64,000 nt of DNA from Umbelopsis isabellina (lineage: Eukaryota > Mucoromycota > Umbelopsidomycetes > Umbelopsidales > Umbelopsidaceae): assembly GCA_016758905.1 (NCBI GenBank), contig JAEPQZ010000020.1:248001-312000 (forward strand), written 5' to 3'. The first letter of the stretch is position 1. Each line of letters begins with the position of its first letter. The position numbers and the translations under genes are program-made. Shown here piece after piece: positions 22,958 to 34,363 of this stretch. The notes under the pieces are model-generated. The model saw nothing but the letters and a program-made list of their open reading frames with translations, ran no database searches and was not told the origin of the DNA.

Positions 22958-23441
22958 ATGGGGTTTGCGTAGTATAAGCATGCTAAGCTAAGCTAGTCAA
23001 ATGTTATATCATTTTATGCTTCAGTTCAGTTTATACTTTCTCCCTCCTTTGTACTATCATTGTCTTAATAGAACCTTTTCATACCATACCTACATGAATC
23101 ATAAACCAATTTTTTAAGTTTCGATGCCATCTTGTTTGGAGTGAGTGATATATTATAAATTGCAAATTGTTCCAAATAGTACCAAGCTTTTTTTCGGACT
23201 TGGCGATTGAACTGTCTGCTTTTTATCGTAGGTAACATTTGCTTTAATCAGTGATGACATGTGAGGTTGATACATAGCTGAAGTTCTTTTATTCACAGTT
23301 TCTTTTCTACTTGTCCTTGATTAGCCTGTGTTGTATAAGTTGTAACAAAAATAGGTCAGCTGACATTGAATAAAAGTATGAACCCAGACAAAACGTTTAC
23401 GTAGGGACGAGCTTCTCTGAAGGTCATAGTTATTGAAGGCC
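22958..23441. other. Spacer, promoter of AKR1-like gene
   Basis: 484 bp of AT-rich DNA with no coding signal; it contains the 3' end of the VC0807-like gene and the start region of the ankyrin-DHHC gene. Confidence 0.6.
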
Positions 23442-26110
23442 ATGCCGGGACAGGACGATCACGACAAGCAGCCACTGCTGTCCGAATATGATAGCGGTAA
23501 AGCTACACCGGCCGATCCAGCGTTATCGCATGCCGATGTTCAAATCGACATGTCCGGCTCTGGTCAAGGTTATTGATCATCTCGATGGTGCCTGATAATG
23601 CCATATGTGTATATATTAACCGCTTATATCTAGTTGACACCACTATATTCGAGGCTGCACAACAAGGTTCATTTTATTCTGTTCGGCACTTGTTAGACAA
23701 CGGCAAGGCCGGTCCCAACGACCTTGACCCTCAAGGCATTCCTCCACTGCACTACGCAGCGTTGAGTAACAAAGATGTTGTTATCAAATACCTCGTTGAT
23801 AGAGGCGCCAAGGTTGACTTTGTAGCAGGAGAATTGAATGCTACGGCTCTTCACTGGGCTGCCAGGTAACCAGGATTACAAATTGATAGGTTTATGGGGA
23901 TGTGACTAATCTCTATTGATGATAGAAACGGACGCTTGGCAGCAGTTCATCGCTTAATCAAGGAAGGTGCAAACCCTTCGTTGAAGGATGGACAGGGTTT
24001 CAATGCATTGCATCTGGCTGTACACTCTTCGCAAGCCATGTTGGTTCTTTATCTGCTTTACTTGGGCATGGATATTGACTCTATTGATACAGTAGGCGGT
24101 CATACTCCGCTGATGTGGGCTGCCTACCAAGGAGATGCCTTGACAGTCGATTCACTTTTGAGATTTGGTGCCAACATCAATGCAACAGATAACACGAAAT
24201 TGACACCGTTGCACTGGGCTGTTGTCAAAGGAAACAGAATTTGTATTCGAAAAATGCTAGAGTATGGTGCTAATCCGGACGCGCGAGACGAGAATGGCAA
24301 AACACCACTAGATCATGCTAAGGAAAAGAACCTTATGGGTGTTTGGAGTCGAGCAGTTTTGGAGTTTGAAGTGGCAGCAGACGAAAATCCCAACATGAGC
24401 TCACGAATAGGGTTTATACCTGGTGGTCCATCTGGCAAACGGTTTTCAAAGGTAAATTTGCCAGGCTTTGCAAGTACTCCCCACTCGTGAAGAACTCTTT
24501 TAGTTACTTATCGATCTATAATCACATAGACAACTGTCAACCGCATTATATATGTATTGCCATTTATAGTTTTAGGTATCATTTTTCAAACGTTTGCCCA
24601 CTTCAACTGGTATTTGGCGCTACCATTGGCCATTGTAGAGTTCCTTGGCATGCACGTGGGCATCGTCAAGTTTGTCATCCCTGTTCCCACACCAGATGCT
24701 ATGTTGAAGACACCGTATTTTTCAAGCATATTTCAAGCAACTTCCTTCTGGGTTGTAATGACATGGCTGGTGATAATTATGAGAGGTATTGTATTTTGTA
24801 ACACACGTATGCCCATTGACATTATTTAATAACTGTAATCATGTTCTAGCGACGTCTCATATGGTGTTTACCAACCTTATATTTTTCGCAAGCTACGCTA
24901 TTGCTATGACATCGTTCTATAAAGCCGTTCTAGCTGATCCAGGTTTCATCAACAAAAATCTTTCGAGAGAAGAGCAACGTGCAGCAGTCATCGACCTTGC
25001 TGAAGAGGAGAAACTTGATATTAGACACTTTTGCTTCACGTGCTTGGTGAGTCAACTGTTGTTATAAGCTTTACCTGTTTCGTTGTTCTCGGCTGACCCA
25101 ATGCCATTCTCTATAGATTAAGAAGCCACTGAGATCGAAGCATTGTAAAACCTGTAACCGATGTGTGGCTCGCTTTGACCAGTAAGTCTTGCTCTGGAGA
25201 CACAAGGGGTATTCGTCAAGTGGTATTCATTTTGGGTTTTGCTTTATAGTCACTGTCCTTGGATATTCAATTGCATTGGAGTTAGCAATCATCGACCATT
25301 CATGTTGTTTTTGGTGCATATGATCATCGCTATCGTTGCTTTTGAAATGCTGACCCTCGAATGTAAGCTATGAGTACTTTTTGATTTGCCTGTTGACATG
25401 GCCTGCATTTACTCATGAACCATATTCGTACAGACTTTAATCTCTCCGCGCCAATCATACCATATCAGCCAGATACTACCTGTTTCCTTGGTGAAGTTCC
25501 CTGCAGTTATTTTGCATATGATGCTTGGACAATGTCTTTAGCGTTGTGGACTTGCATTCATCTGACTTGGTCTTCTTGTTTGCTCATTGTGCAAGCGTAT
25601 CAAATCTCTGTAGCAACTACTACCAACGAAAGTGCTAATGCCCATCGATACTCGTACATGAACAACAAGGATCCTGGTCTTGTTGCTAAGATTGCAGCTG
25701 GTGCAGGCGGTGGGATTGCCGGATCGGACGGTCCAGATGTAGGTGGCGCCGGTGCTTCACCCAACGGGTTTGGTGATTTTGGACGATCGCCTCCGTCTGC
25801 GCCTGGACATGGGCATGGACACAGTCATGGTGGCGGATTATCGGCTATCCCATGTATCCAAATGTTTGCCGGTGTACGATCATTGCGAAGACAGCGCCGT
25901 GCACGTAGACGAGACGACAGCCCTGGTGTCCAGACTTCTCCCAATGCATTCGACTATGGGTGCTATAGCAATTGTCTGGAATTTTGGACAAAGGGCCAAG
26001 AAGGAGCATTGAAGGATGTAAACTGGTATGCATTGTACGATATTGATGATATCCGAAGGAGGTCGACTATGAACAGTGGCATTGAAGTAGATGAAGAGAT
26101 GCAGATTTAA
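23442..26110 (+). CDS. AKR1: Ankyrin-repeat DHHC palmitoyltransferase, Akr1 type
   Basis: Eight exons: join(23442..23568,23634..23865,23926..24451,24530..24785,24850..25046,25117..25181,25250..25362,25434..26110), 730 residues. About five to six ankyrin repeats occupy residues 45-220 (repeated PLHYAAL, ALHWAAR, PLHWAVV). Membrane spans follow, then the Cys-rich catalytic domain [19 protein letters not shown] (about 455-472). The domain is DHHC here, whereas yeast Akr1 has DHYC. The first His codon of DHHC is split by a phase-2 intron, so a single frame falsely reads DQ. Akr1 proteins S-palmitoylate cytosolic proteins at the Golgi and act in endocytosis and pheromone signalling. The tail is Gly/His-rich. 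The first donor (AAG|GTTATT) is weak; CTG|GTCAAG is an in-phase alternative. Confidence 0.92.
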
Positions 26111-26460
26111 AAACCTACTCACCAGCTGTACATTTTTTGAAAACATAGAAACGTATTCTTTAGTATAATTAGGGTGATGGTAACCCGATAGTGTTCTTTG
26201 GCAAACGAATTGTTTTTTTGTTTTTTAGCATGAATTCTTACGCATATATATACATATACAATACTTTTTAAGCAGCCATTACTGTGGTGCCTACTCCTTC
26301 TGAACAGAACAAATTGAATTGGCCTTGCGAAATAAAAACCATTGTACAATTGAGTCCAAACGTCCGAGCCAAAAATTCGGTTCCCCCACTTGCGAACGTG
26401 ACTTCAGCTATACTGTCACTTGCCGCTTGTAACTGTCATTTGCCCTTCTCGCTTGACCCC
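26111..26460. other. Spacer and possible leader of Nudix gene
   Basis: An open frame runs through 26284-26460 into the Nudix gene but has no ATG, so it is treated as untranslated leader unless an upstream exon supplies a start. Confidence 0.5.
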
Positions 26461-27480
26461 ATGAACGACACAAGTGAAGCCATCATTGAGCGATTGCGCA
26501 ATCATCAATGCCATCCAGACACATACCCGAAAACAAGAAGGGCCGCCGTGCTGATTTGCTTGACTCCGGATGCTGACGGTGTGGTCAACGTGCTATTGAC
26601 GCTCAGGTCCTCCAAACTTCGCAGTCATCCCAACGAAGTCGCTTTACCCGGAGGTAAATATAGTTTAATTCATGGTTTTGCCCCTCGATAGCGTTGTTAG
26701 ATGATTGACCAGAATTTGTAGGAAAATTCGATGATACTGATGAAAGCTTAATGGCAACAGCGGTAGGTTAATAAGAGGCGAACATGAGAGATGTTCGATA
26801 TGTATCTGACTAGCTAGCAACAACGAATTTAGTTTCGAGAAGCAGAAGAAGAGATTGGCCTTCATCCATCTCAGCATACGTATTTAACTACCCTTCACCC
26901 GTTTGTATCTCTACACCTTTTAATTGTCACCCCAATTGTGTCAGTGATGAATCCCGATGCATCATTTGAAGCACAATTGAACCCTGACGAAGTTAGCGAC
27001 GTGTTTTCCGTACCACTGTCTCGATTTCTATCATCCTATAATTACGACTATCAGGATGTGTCCTGGCACAACCAAATGTGGAGACACCATTTATTTGGGG
27101 TGCCCCATATACCAGAAACCATCAACCCTAACGAACATCCCGTCACCGGGTTTACTGCTGCTGTGTTATTGCACTGCGCAGGAATCGGAATTGGAACTGA
27201 AGAAGCAGAGGTACAGGAGTACACTGAAATAGACAGTGATGAAACTAAGTCCTGGGAAGACCTGTTCATAAATAGTTTGATCAAATCTGGTGAGTTCGAA
27301 AAGCAACAGAGAAGACGCCATGCTAGTCGGAGAGGTCAAGGCACAAAAGTAGTAAAGGACCTTGAAACTCGAGCTAGAGATGTGGGCAACGCCAGTAAAA
27401 AGCGAGGCAAAAATGACACTGATAGAGCACCAGAGACCAAAGCAAGAAGAGGCAGGGGCAATAGCTCCAGCCGCATCTAA
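26461..27480 (+). CDS. Nudix hydrolase, Pcd1/NUDT7-like CoA diphosphatase
   Basis: Three exons: join(26461..26653,26722..26762,26833..27480), 293 residues. The block LLTLRSSKLRSHPNEVALPG is the UPF0035-type signature preceding the Nudix box in CoA diphosphatases. The box itself spans two introns: GGKFDDTDESLMATA then FREAEEEIGL, with the metal-binding REAEEE. These enzymes cleave CoA, acyl-CoA or oxidised CoA to 4'-phosphopantetheine and 3',5'-ADP, often in peroxisomes. The Lys/Arg-rich tail ends in SRI, which fits a loose PTS1 peroxisomal signal. The start is the first in-frame ATG. Confidence 0.82.
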
Positions 27481-28312
27481 TCCACCTACTGCGAAATCAG
27501 TCAGATCGTGACAGCTTATAATGTATATCACCTTGCCATATGTTAAATATCTTGTAAAGTGTTGGCATCATATTGAAATCATGTGCCTTGAAATATAGTG
27601 TCATTCTGTGCCATTTTATAGCTTCAATCTTTGTTAGCGTTTTCAGTAAGTCTTTCCAGCCGCTAGAAAGGGATTCACAATCCTGTGAAAGTGTTGATGA
27701 GCCAGCATCCAAGTTCGATGAGGTATAGCCTATTTATAATGAGAACACTAGAAAGGCCAAGCCAACCATTCCATACTTTTTTTGCCACTTGTTCACTGCC
27801 TTTTTTTTTTTTTTTTTTTTTTTACCTACTATTTACTATCACAGTCCAGACGTTGAAGGTAAACTCTCTCATAACGCAAGTATACAAATGATACTACCGA
27901 ACACAGTTTATCACATACAATTTATGCGCATAGACAACTTGTACATCATCAACTTCTGTTATACTCATTTGGCTTCCTCAGTTTAATTTGTGAAAAAATT
28001 ACAGCCACCACCATAGAGTTCTTGGTAACTACTTGAAGGTTCCTATTTAGCTGATACCTATCGCAACTTACTACGAATCAACTGATGTTCCTGCAGATGT
28101 AAATTAGATCATATATAAGGTGCAAAAATTCTAATTTCATATTGTTAGGTGATAGCAATCGTCTCTTAGTATATAATGTCCATCAATAGGAACGAAACCA
28201 ATTCAATGAGAAAATTCAAGTCAGTAAATTTCATCGGATGGGACTGCTTTTCCTGTTGTTAAGGGCTCTTTTGTGTGTGTCATCCCACCGACTTTCTTCC
28301 CGTCAATTCACA
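27481..28312. other. Gene-free spacer with poly-T tract
   Basis: 832 bp between the Nudix and prohibitin genes. A run of 23 T occurs at 27801-27823. No coding or RNA gene signal is seen. The right end is the prohibitin promoter. Confidence 0.65.
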
Positions 28313-29432
28313 ATGTCTGGAGTCAACCGCCTACTCACCACTGTGTCCAAGTGGGCTATCCCAGTGTCTCTTGTATTTGCAGGTAAACAATTAGGTCAAA
28401 GTTATAACTAAGCTTGTTGCGGATTTGTACTGATCACTGTTGATTTAGGTGCTCAAACTGCTCTTTACGATGGTACAACATTATTTATTTCTTAGTTAGT
28501 ATTGCGCCGGTAATCACCTCAGTGCTAACTTTTTTTTCTAGTCCAAGGTGGATACCGAGCTGTTTTGTTCGACCGTATTCAGGGTGTCAAGCCCGTGTCT
28601 GCTGGTGAAGGCACTCATTTCCTCATTCCCTGGCTCCAAAAGGCAGTCCAGGTAAGTTGGCGCAGGCTGAACGTTGACCTTACTCATATATGTATACTCA
28701 CACAACGCCTTGTTTAGTTCGACGTCCGAACAAAGCCTCGCAACATTTCAACCACTACCGGTTCAAAGGATATGCAAATGGTCACCTTGACCCTTCGTGT
28801 CCTTCACCGTCCCGAGATTGCTCAACTTCCCACCATCTATCAGAACCTCGGCACTGACTACGATGAAAGAGTGTTGCCTTCCATTGGTAACGAAGTTCTC
28901 AAGTCTATTGTTGCTCAATTCGATGCTTCAGAGCTCATTACACAGCGTGAGATTGTGTCTTCAAGAATCCGTGAGGATCTTGTCAAGCGTGCTCGCGAGT
29001 TCAACATTGAATTGGAAGATGTCTCTATTGTATGTATCCGCTAATTGTCAACCAATCAATACGCCCACCAACCAGCCAGATTTCTAATTTGTTATTTATG
29101 ATCAATAGACCCACATGACTTTCGGTAAGGAGTTCACCAACGCTGTTGAACAAAAGCAAATTGCTCAACAAGAAGCCGAACGTGCCAAGTTCGTTGTGGA
29201 GAAGGCCGAGCAAGAGAAGCAAGCTGCTATCATCCGCGCTGAGGGTGACTCACAAGCTGCCGAACTCATTTCTGCTGCTTTGGAGAAGGCTGGTGAAGGT
29301 CTGGTTGAATTCCGTCGCATTGAAGCCTCCAAGGATATCGCCACCACTCTTGCCCAAGCTCGCAATGTCACCTACTTGCCAAGCTCTTCCAACGGTGGCG
29401 GTTCCAACATGCTTCTCAACGTTGGCGTGTAA
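28313..29432 (+). CDS. PHB1: Prohibitin 1
   Basis: Five exons: join(28313..28382,28450..28473,28542..28651,28718..29029,29109..29432), 279 residues, the usual length. The N-terminal hydrophobic anchor is followed by the SPFH/band-7 domain ([46 protein letters not shown]). A long coiled coil follows ([20 protein letters not shown]) with [11 protein letters not shown]. Prohibitins 1 and 2 form rings in the mitochondrial inner membrane that stabilise respiratory subunits and regulate the m-AAA protease. Exon 2 is only 24 nt. Assignment to PHB1 over PHB2 rests on length and on the sequence around [10 protein letters not shown]. Confidence 0.95.
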
Positions 29433-29586
29433 ATGCTACAGATTCGACTTATAGACTTTATAAAAAATAAAACCGACTCTTTTCATTATATATTCGGGTT
29501 GTTATCATGGCTGCATGTTTTGAGTATTATCATTGCTACACTATGACAATACAATTCAGGTGTAAAATCGACTTTTTATTACGTTG

Positions 29587-29852
29587 TTATAATAATTCAG
29601 TTTCTTGATTTTGCAAGCTACAGCTTGGAGCATTGAGGTCTTTGTGTTGCTTTTGTTCGTCTTTGCAAGTACATATTTGCTCTTTTGGCAAACCAGCCAA
29701 AGCTTGGTCGATATGACGGCCACAACCTGCAAGAGGAAGAGAAGATGTTAGCAATGGAGCAAGTAGAAGTATATTATTCACATCGCTCGAAGCTGTTGCT
29801 TACCAGCCCAGGTATATTTATGGCATTGTCCACAAGTAACTCTTCTGCACAT
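29587..29852 (-). CDS. 62-residue zinc-ribbon-like small protein
   Basis: Two exons: complement(join(29587..29726,29804..29852)), 62 residues. The protein opens MCRRVTCGQCHKYTWAG and continues CGRHIDQALAGLPKEQICTC, giving three Cys clusters (CxxC, C, CxC) suited to one zinc ion. The pattern TCxxCxKxTWAGCGxHxxxAL...PxxxxCxC recurs in small uncharacterised proteins across eukaryotes and bacteria. It is easily missed because each exon is short. It is divergent from GPN3 and converges on prohibitin. No function is known to me. Confidence 0.75.
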
Positions 29853-30060
29853 GATTTAGCGAGATGGACAACAAGGCGTGTTCAAGGCAAGGCAACGCTG
29901 CTACAGGAACATGGAGAGTATTGGCGGGTGTCGACAGGAGGATTTGTCAGGTGACTGCTTTTATTTTTCCTGTTACAACTTTTTTGAAATACCTGGCTGG
30001 CTGGGCCCACACAGCAGTCTACAAGTACCCTTCAAACCTTTGGCATAAAACTACTGAACA

Positions 30061-31447
30061 ATGTAAGTAAATGATGTTGACTCATTCGCTGCAGCATTGG
30101 CATGTCATTAATGTCACGGACTCAGGGGCCGTCACTGTCAACTTGTTATGGGACCAGCGGGAAGTGGCAAGGTAAGCTCACGAGATCTTGACTGTTGCTT
30201 TGAAGATGAATGAGTGACTAACTCGCCAGCAACCAGTCCACTTTTTGCGCAACCATGATGTCTCACTGTCAAGCCACCAATCGCAAGGTGCACCTAGTAA
30301 ATTTGGATCCAGCTGCCGAGAATTTCGAATACGAACCTACCATTGGTGAGTGGCAAAAAGGGATAGTGAGGTTAGCATGACTTAGCATTAAGCGACGGGC
30401 AATGGTTTTGCATTTTCAGATATCCGAGATTTGATCACGTTAGAGGATGTCATGGAAGAACTTGATTATGGACCGAACGGTGGCCTTATCTATTGTTTAG
30501 AGTAGGTGACATTTAATAATCAAAACAATGGCGGATGTTTTCCACCCCATCCACTAACGCTTGGTAACACCAGATTCCTGCTCAATAACATGGATTGGCT
30601 CGAAGAAGAGTTGGGCGACTACGAAGACGACTATCTCATTTTTGATTGCCCCGGTCAAATTGAATTATATACACACTTTCCTATCATGCGGCGTATATGC
30701 GAGGCTTTACAACGATGGAATTTTGCAGTGTGTGGAGTTTATTGTCTGGAGTCACAATTTATAGAAGACAAGAGCAAATATTTCTCCGGAGTACTTAGTG
30801 CTATGTCAGCCATGATTAATATGGAGATCCCACATATTAACGTGATGACGAAAATGGATTTGGTGGAAGGTGACTACGGTAACCAACCAGCAACAGCTGA
30901 CGAAGACGATGGCGGCGGCAACAACAAGGATGGCCGAAAGAAGCAAGCCAAACGTAGTGCTCGAAGCAAAACGAAAAAGGAATTGGAGCGATATTTTGAC
31001 CCGGACCCGCTTCTTTTGATCGAAGATGTGAACAACAGTACCAGTTCAAGGTTTCATGCCCTCAACCAATCTATTGTACAGCTGGTATGTGGGGGGATTA
31101 TAATATAAACTTGAGGCTTGTCTCCTTAAAAAATGTTAACGCAGGGATGATGGGATGTTCTATTTTTGCAGATTGAGGATTACAATATGGTCAGCTTCAT
31201 ACCACTGAATATCCGAGATGACGATTCCATCAACTATGTGTTATCGAATATTGACAATGCAATTCAATATGGTGAGGACATTGAGCCCAAGGTAAGAAAT
31301 CAGAAGAGTGATTGAGTGATAACAAAGAACGCGTTATTTTGCATGTTTGTGGTGGGCAATTTTATTTATAGAGCAGCCCATATTTAACTAACGACATGAT
31401 ACTAGGAACCTGATGACATGGTGGAGTACGATGATAATGATGAATGA
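30061..31447 (+). CDS. GPN3: GPN-loop GTPase 3
   Basis: Seven exons: join(30061..30062,30126..30171,30237..30345,30420..30501,30574..31084,31172..31291,31406..31447), 303 residues. The P-loop [13 protein letters not shown], the signature GPN motif ([13 protein letters not shown]), [11 protein letters not shown] and the TKMD base-specificity element are all present. GPN3 with GPN1/2 helps assemble and import RNA polymerase II. The N-terminus [11 protein letters not shown] is obtained only if AT (30061-30062) is joined to G (30126), so the start codon itself is split by a GTAAGT...CAG intron. An acidic tail ([11 protein letters not shown]) matches the family. A Lys/Gly insertion precedes [10 protein letters not shown]. 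Confidence 0.92.
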
Positions 31448-31728
31448 ACATGATGAATGGAGGTTGTGATGTGTATGATGTATGTCTTTAGCAGACATTG
31501 TTGATAATTGTAGCGCAAGCAGGCGTTAATAAAAAACCTCATTGACCCTTAGTTGAATTACAATAAGCTGCATTTAATGAGCGGGGTCAAAGTGTTCAGT
31601 ATTTTATGCGAGCAAGCCAATCTCATTGGACGCCGCGTTCTATTTAAGCAACGCTAATAGCTCTGTGAAAAAACCGGAGACGAGCTTTTTCTTTGCTCAT
31701 CCCTTCTGTATATACCTTTTTGCCTCAC

Positions 31729-33704
31729 ATGACAGCCGTGATGCAAAACAATCCTGGCATTGCTGTGGCGGATGACGAGGATGATGTTGCATTGGCTGCA
31801 TTCCTGGCTCCTAACTGGGGTCGGTTTGACCAAGACAAACTGGTGAGTTTTTTTTTTATCTCGGTATTTTTTTTCTCATATCATGGGTTTGGTCGTACAT
31901 AGCAAAGGCCCCATACTTTTGCTACTTGCCATACAATATATTTTCAACATCATTACTTACCACTGTATATTTTGACAATGTTTGCAGGCGTTTGATATCA
32001 TGTCGTATCGTCACACAACACCTGACCCTTATGCAGATTATAATATGAGACAACGCAAGATCAGTAACGGAGAAGTCCAGGTACAAAAATCTACATCGAC
32101 ACCTGTGTTGCGGTCTCGAGATCGTCAAAGCACACCACCTTTATACCAGCAACCTAAACATTCTATACCTGCTCGGCGAGAAGAATCCCCTGCAAATCGA
32201 CAGTGTTCACAACCACGAAGAGACGAATCGCCTAAATCTCGATCGCCGTCCGCCAAATCCAGGCGTGAAAGTCCTCAGTCCCGATCTTCCGATTCTTCGA
32301 GAGATATATCACCCGGCTCAAATAGGCGACCTTCACCACATAATAATGCAAGACCTGCTCAAGCTTATCAGTCACCTTCAGACCATAAACACCATCATTC
32401 GCTACCTAAGCGAACACCAACCCCTATTCCCCTTCTTACTCAGTCTTCGGCGCAATTTACTGTTCAAGACCGCCGACCATCGCTTAATTCGGTAAAATCG
32501 GCTACTCCGTCCATCCGGTCAGAAATGTCCATGAATACAAAATTATCGCTATCAAAGAGACTGCGTCGGGTTTTCAGTATGAGCAGTCTTTCGCTCAAGA
32601 ATAATGGTTCTTCTACATCTCTTGTATCTACAGCAGATAGTGATATTGTTCCCAAAGCATCTCGGTCATCCTCCGCACAATCGATTGCTTCTCAGCAACT
32701 TCCCGCAACTGACTCCGAGTCACCGGTCAACCCCACCACCAGTGTGTCCACCCCTCCCAAATCATCATCACGTCGTCGATCGTTAGTCACATTGAGCAAC
32801 ATTTTTTCACGATCCTCAGAAAAGCAAAAAGCCGAGCAAGTCGAACCCACTGTGCAAGCTGTTATCGTTCCCGCGCAAACCGGTGCCAATCAACGCCACT
32901 CTGCAGCGGATCTTCGAAAAATGATAAACGAACAACCAGGACCACCAGTCAGCAATCGAGCCACGGCTAAGCCAGATCGCCTTAAACTAGATACGTCTTT
33001 AGAGTCCATACAACAATCTGCAAAGACCAGCTTAAAGCGTGAGTACTCGGGCCATGATTGTGCATGCGTTGGATGAGGGAATGTTTTTCAGCCATATTAA
33101 CATTTTAGGCCATTTTCATTCTTCTTTAGAAACAAGACGCACGTCTTCGTCTAGGCCGCCAGATTCTCCAAGCAGCATTTCATCTGCCTCGCGGTCCCCA
33201 GTCACACCACCTCCGCATCGACAAGGGCCCAAAGGTCACAGTTCTTATGCATCGGCTGTGGCTTCTTCCAACGCAAGACCACGACAATCATCCATCAACT
33301 CCAATTCGTCGGCTAGAGCAGATTATTTCACCTCAGCAGATTTGGAACATTCTGATATCTTGGTACCACCACCGTCTACCGGTCTCAATTCACTCCCTTT
33401 ACATGGATCACCACGCATGAAGCCAGCGCCGCAGTCCAATACTATGTTAGCCGAACCTACCAGCATGCGTGAAATCCCCCCACCAGCCACAGCCCGCACC
33501 CGTCGTCTAGGTTTCTCAACTTCCATCACTGTCCATGAAACGTTCTCTGCCAATGAATATGACAGGCGGTGCGACCCCAATGTGACGTGCTGTAAATTGA
33601 CACCCGAGTTTGCTATGCGCATCAAGCAAGAGCTCAACGAGTACAAGCTGACCGGTATGGAAGTGCATATTGAGAGCCGTCAGTACACCCACTTTTTCTT
33701 GTGA
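31729..33704 (+). CDS. Afr1/Bni4-like protein with conserved C-terminal motif
   Basis: Three exons: join(31729..31842,31988..33038,33130..33704), 579 residues. Most of it is Ser/Arg/Pro-rich and disordered, with many RxxSP-type phosphorylation-like sites. The ordered part is the last 60 residues: TVHETFSANEYDRR, then KLTPEFAMRIKQELNEYK, then MEVHIESRQYTHFFL. As I recall it, the YDRR...LTP...IK.ELN...M.VH..SR..THFF pattern marks the C-terminus of fungal Afr1/Bni4-type proteins, which target PP1 to the bud neck or site of polarised growth. Just upstream RRLGFS could be a weak PP1-docking element. Domain call moderate, function inferred. Confidence 0.65.
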
Positions 33705-34363
33705 AATTGCATTGGCACAGCAACACGAGTGGTTTATTTAACGGTATCACACATAACAACCCCCAAACATGTATGAGAGCCGTAGCCAGCAAGCAACGCA
33801 TTTACTCATGTCCATTTTGCTTTTTTATTCTTGCTCAGTCAGCTTATATGCCATGAGCCTTCGACGGGTCGTTTTGCAACGTTTCGTCTATATTTTTCCT
33901 TGCTTGCTTTTTTATTAATGTTCCCTTTTGTTGACCCCCATCTCTTGATTGATCTATTCTAACCTGTCTGGTATGATAAACCATCATTATTATTTTCACT
34001 TGCCCCTCATCTCAAGTTTGTAGCATACCCCTCTTTTCTCTTCATTTTCTTTTTCTCTTTTCATCATCAAAATGCAAAGCGTAACGTAACTACTGAAAGT
34101 TCAATATAAAGCACAAAAAAAAAAGAGAAATCGCAACTCATCCAATGGCTCTTTGACTCTGCTACTGACTCGTATCTTGTTGGAAAATTAAAAAAAAAAA
34201 AAAAAAAAAACCTTGTATTGCTGGCAGTTCATTGATTTTACAAGTGAGAATAATGAAACCTCACTGAAGATTAGAGTGAAATCACAAAGAAATTAGCTTG
34301 CAAAAACACAAATAAGATTAATGGGTTGGGAAGGGTTGGGGTGAGTGGGTGGAGTGGTCTAAA
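33705..34363. other. 3' spacer with poly-A tract
   Basis: Convergent spacer between the Afr1-like gene and the Bre4-like gene. T/C-rich, then 21 A at 34190-34210. No gene is recognised. Confidence 0.65.
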
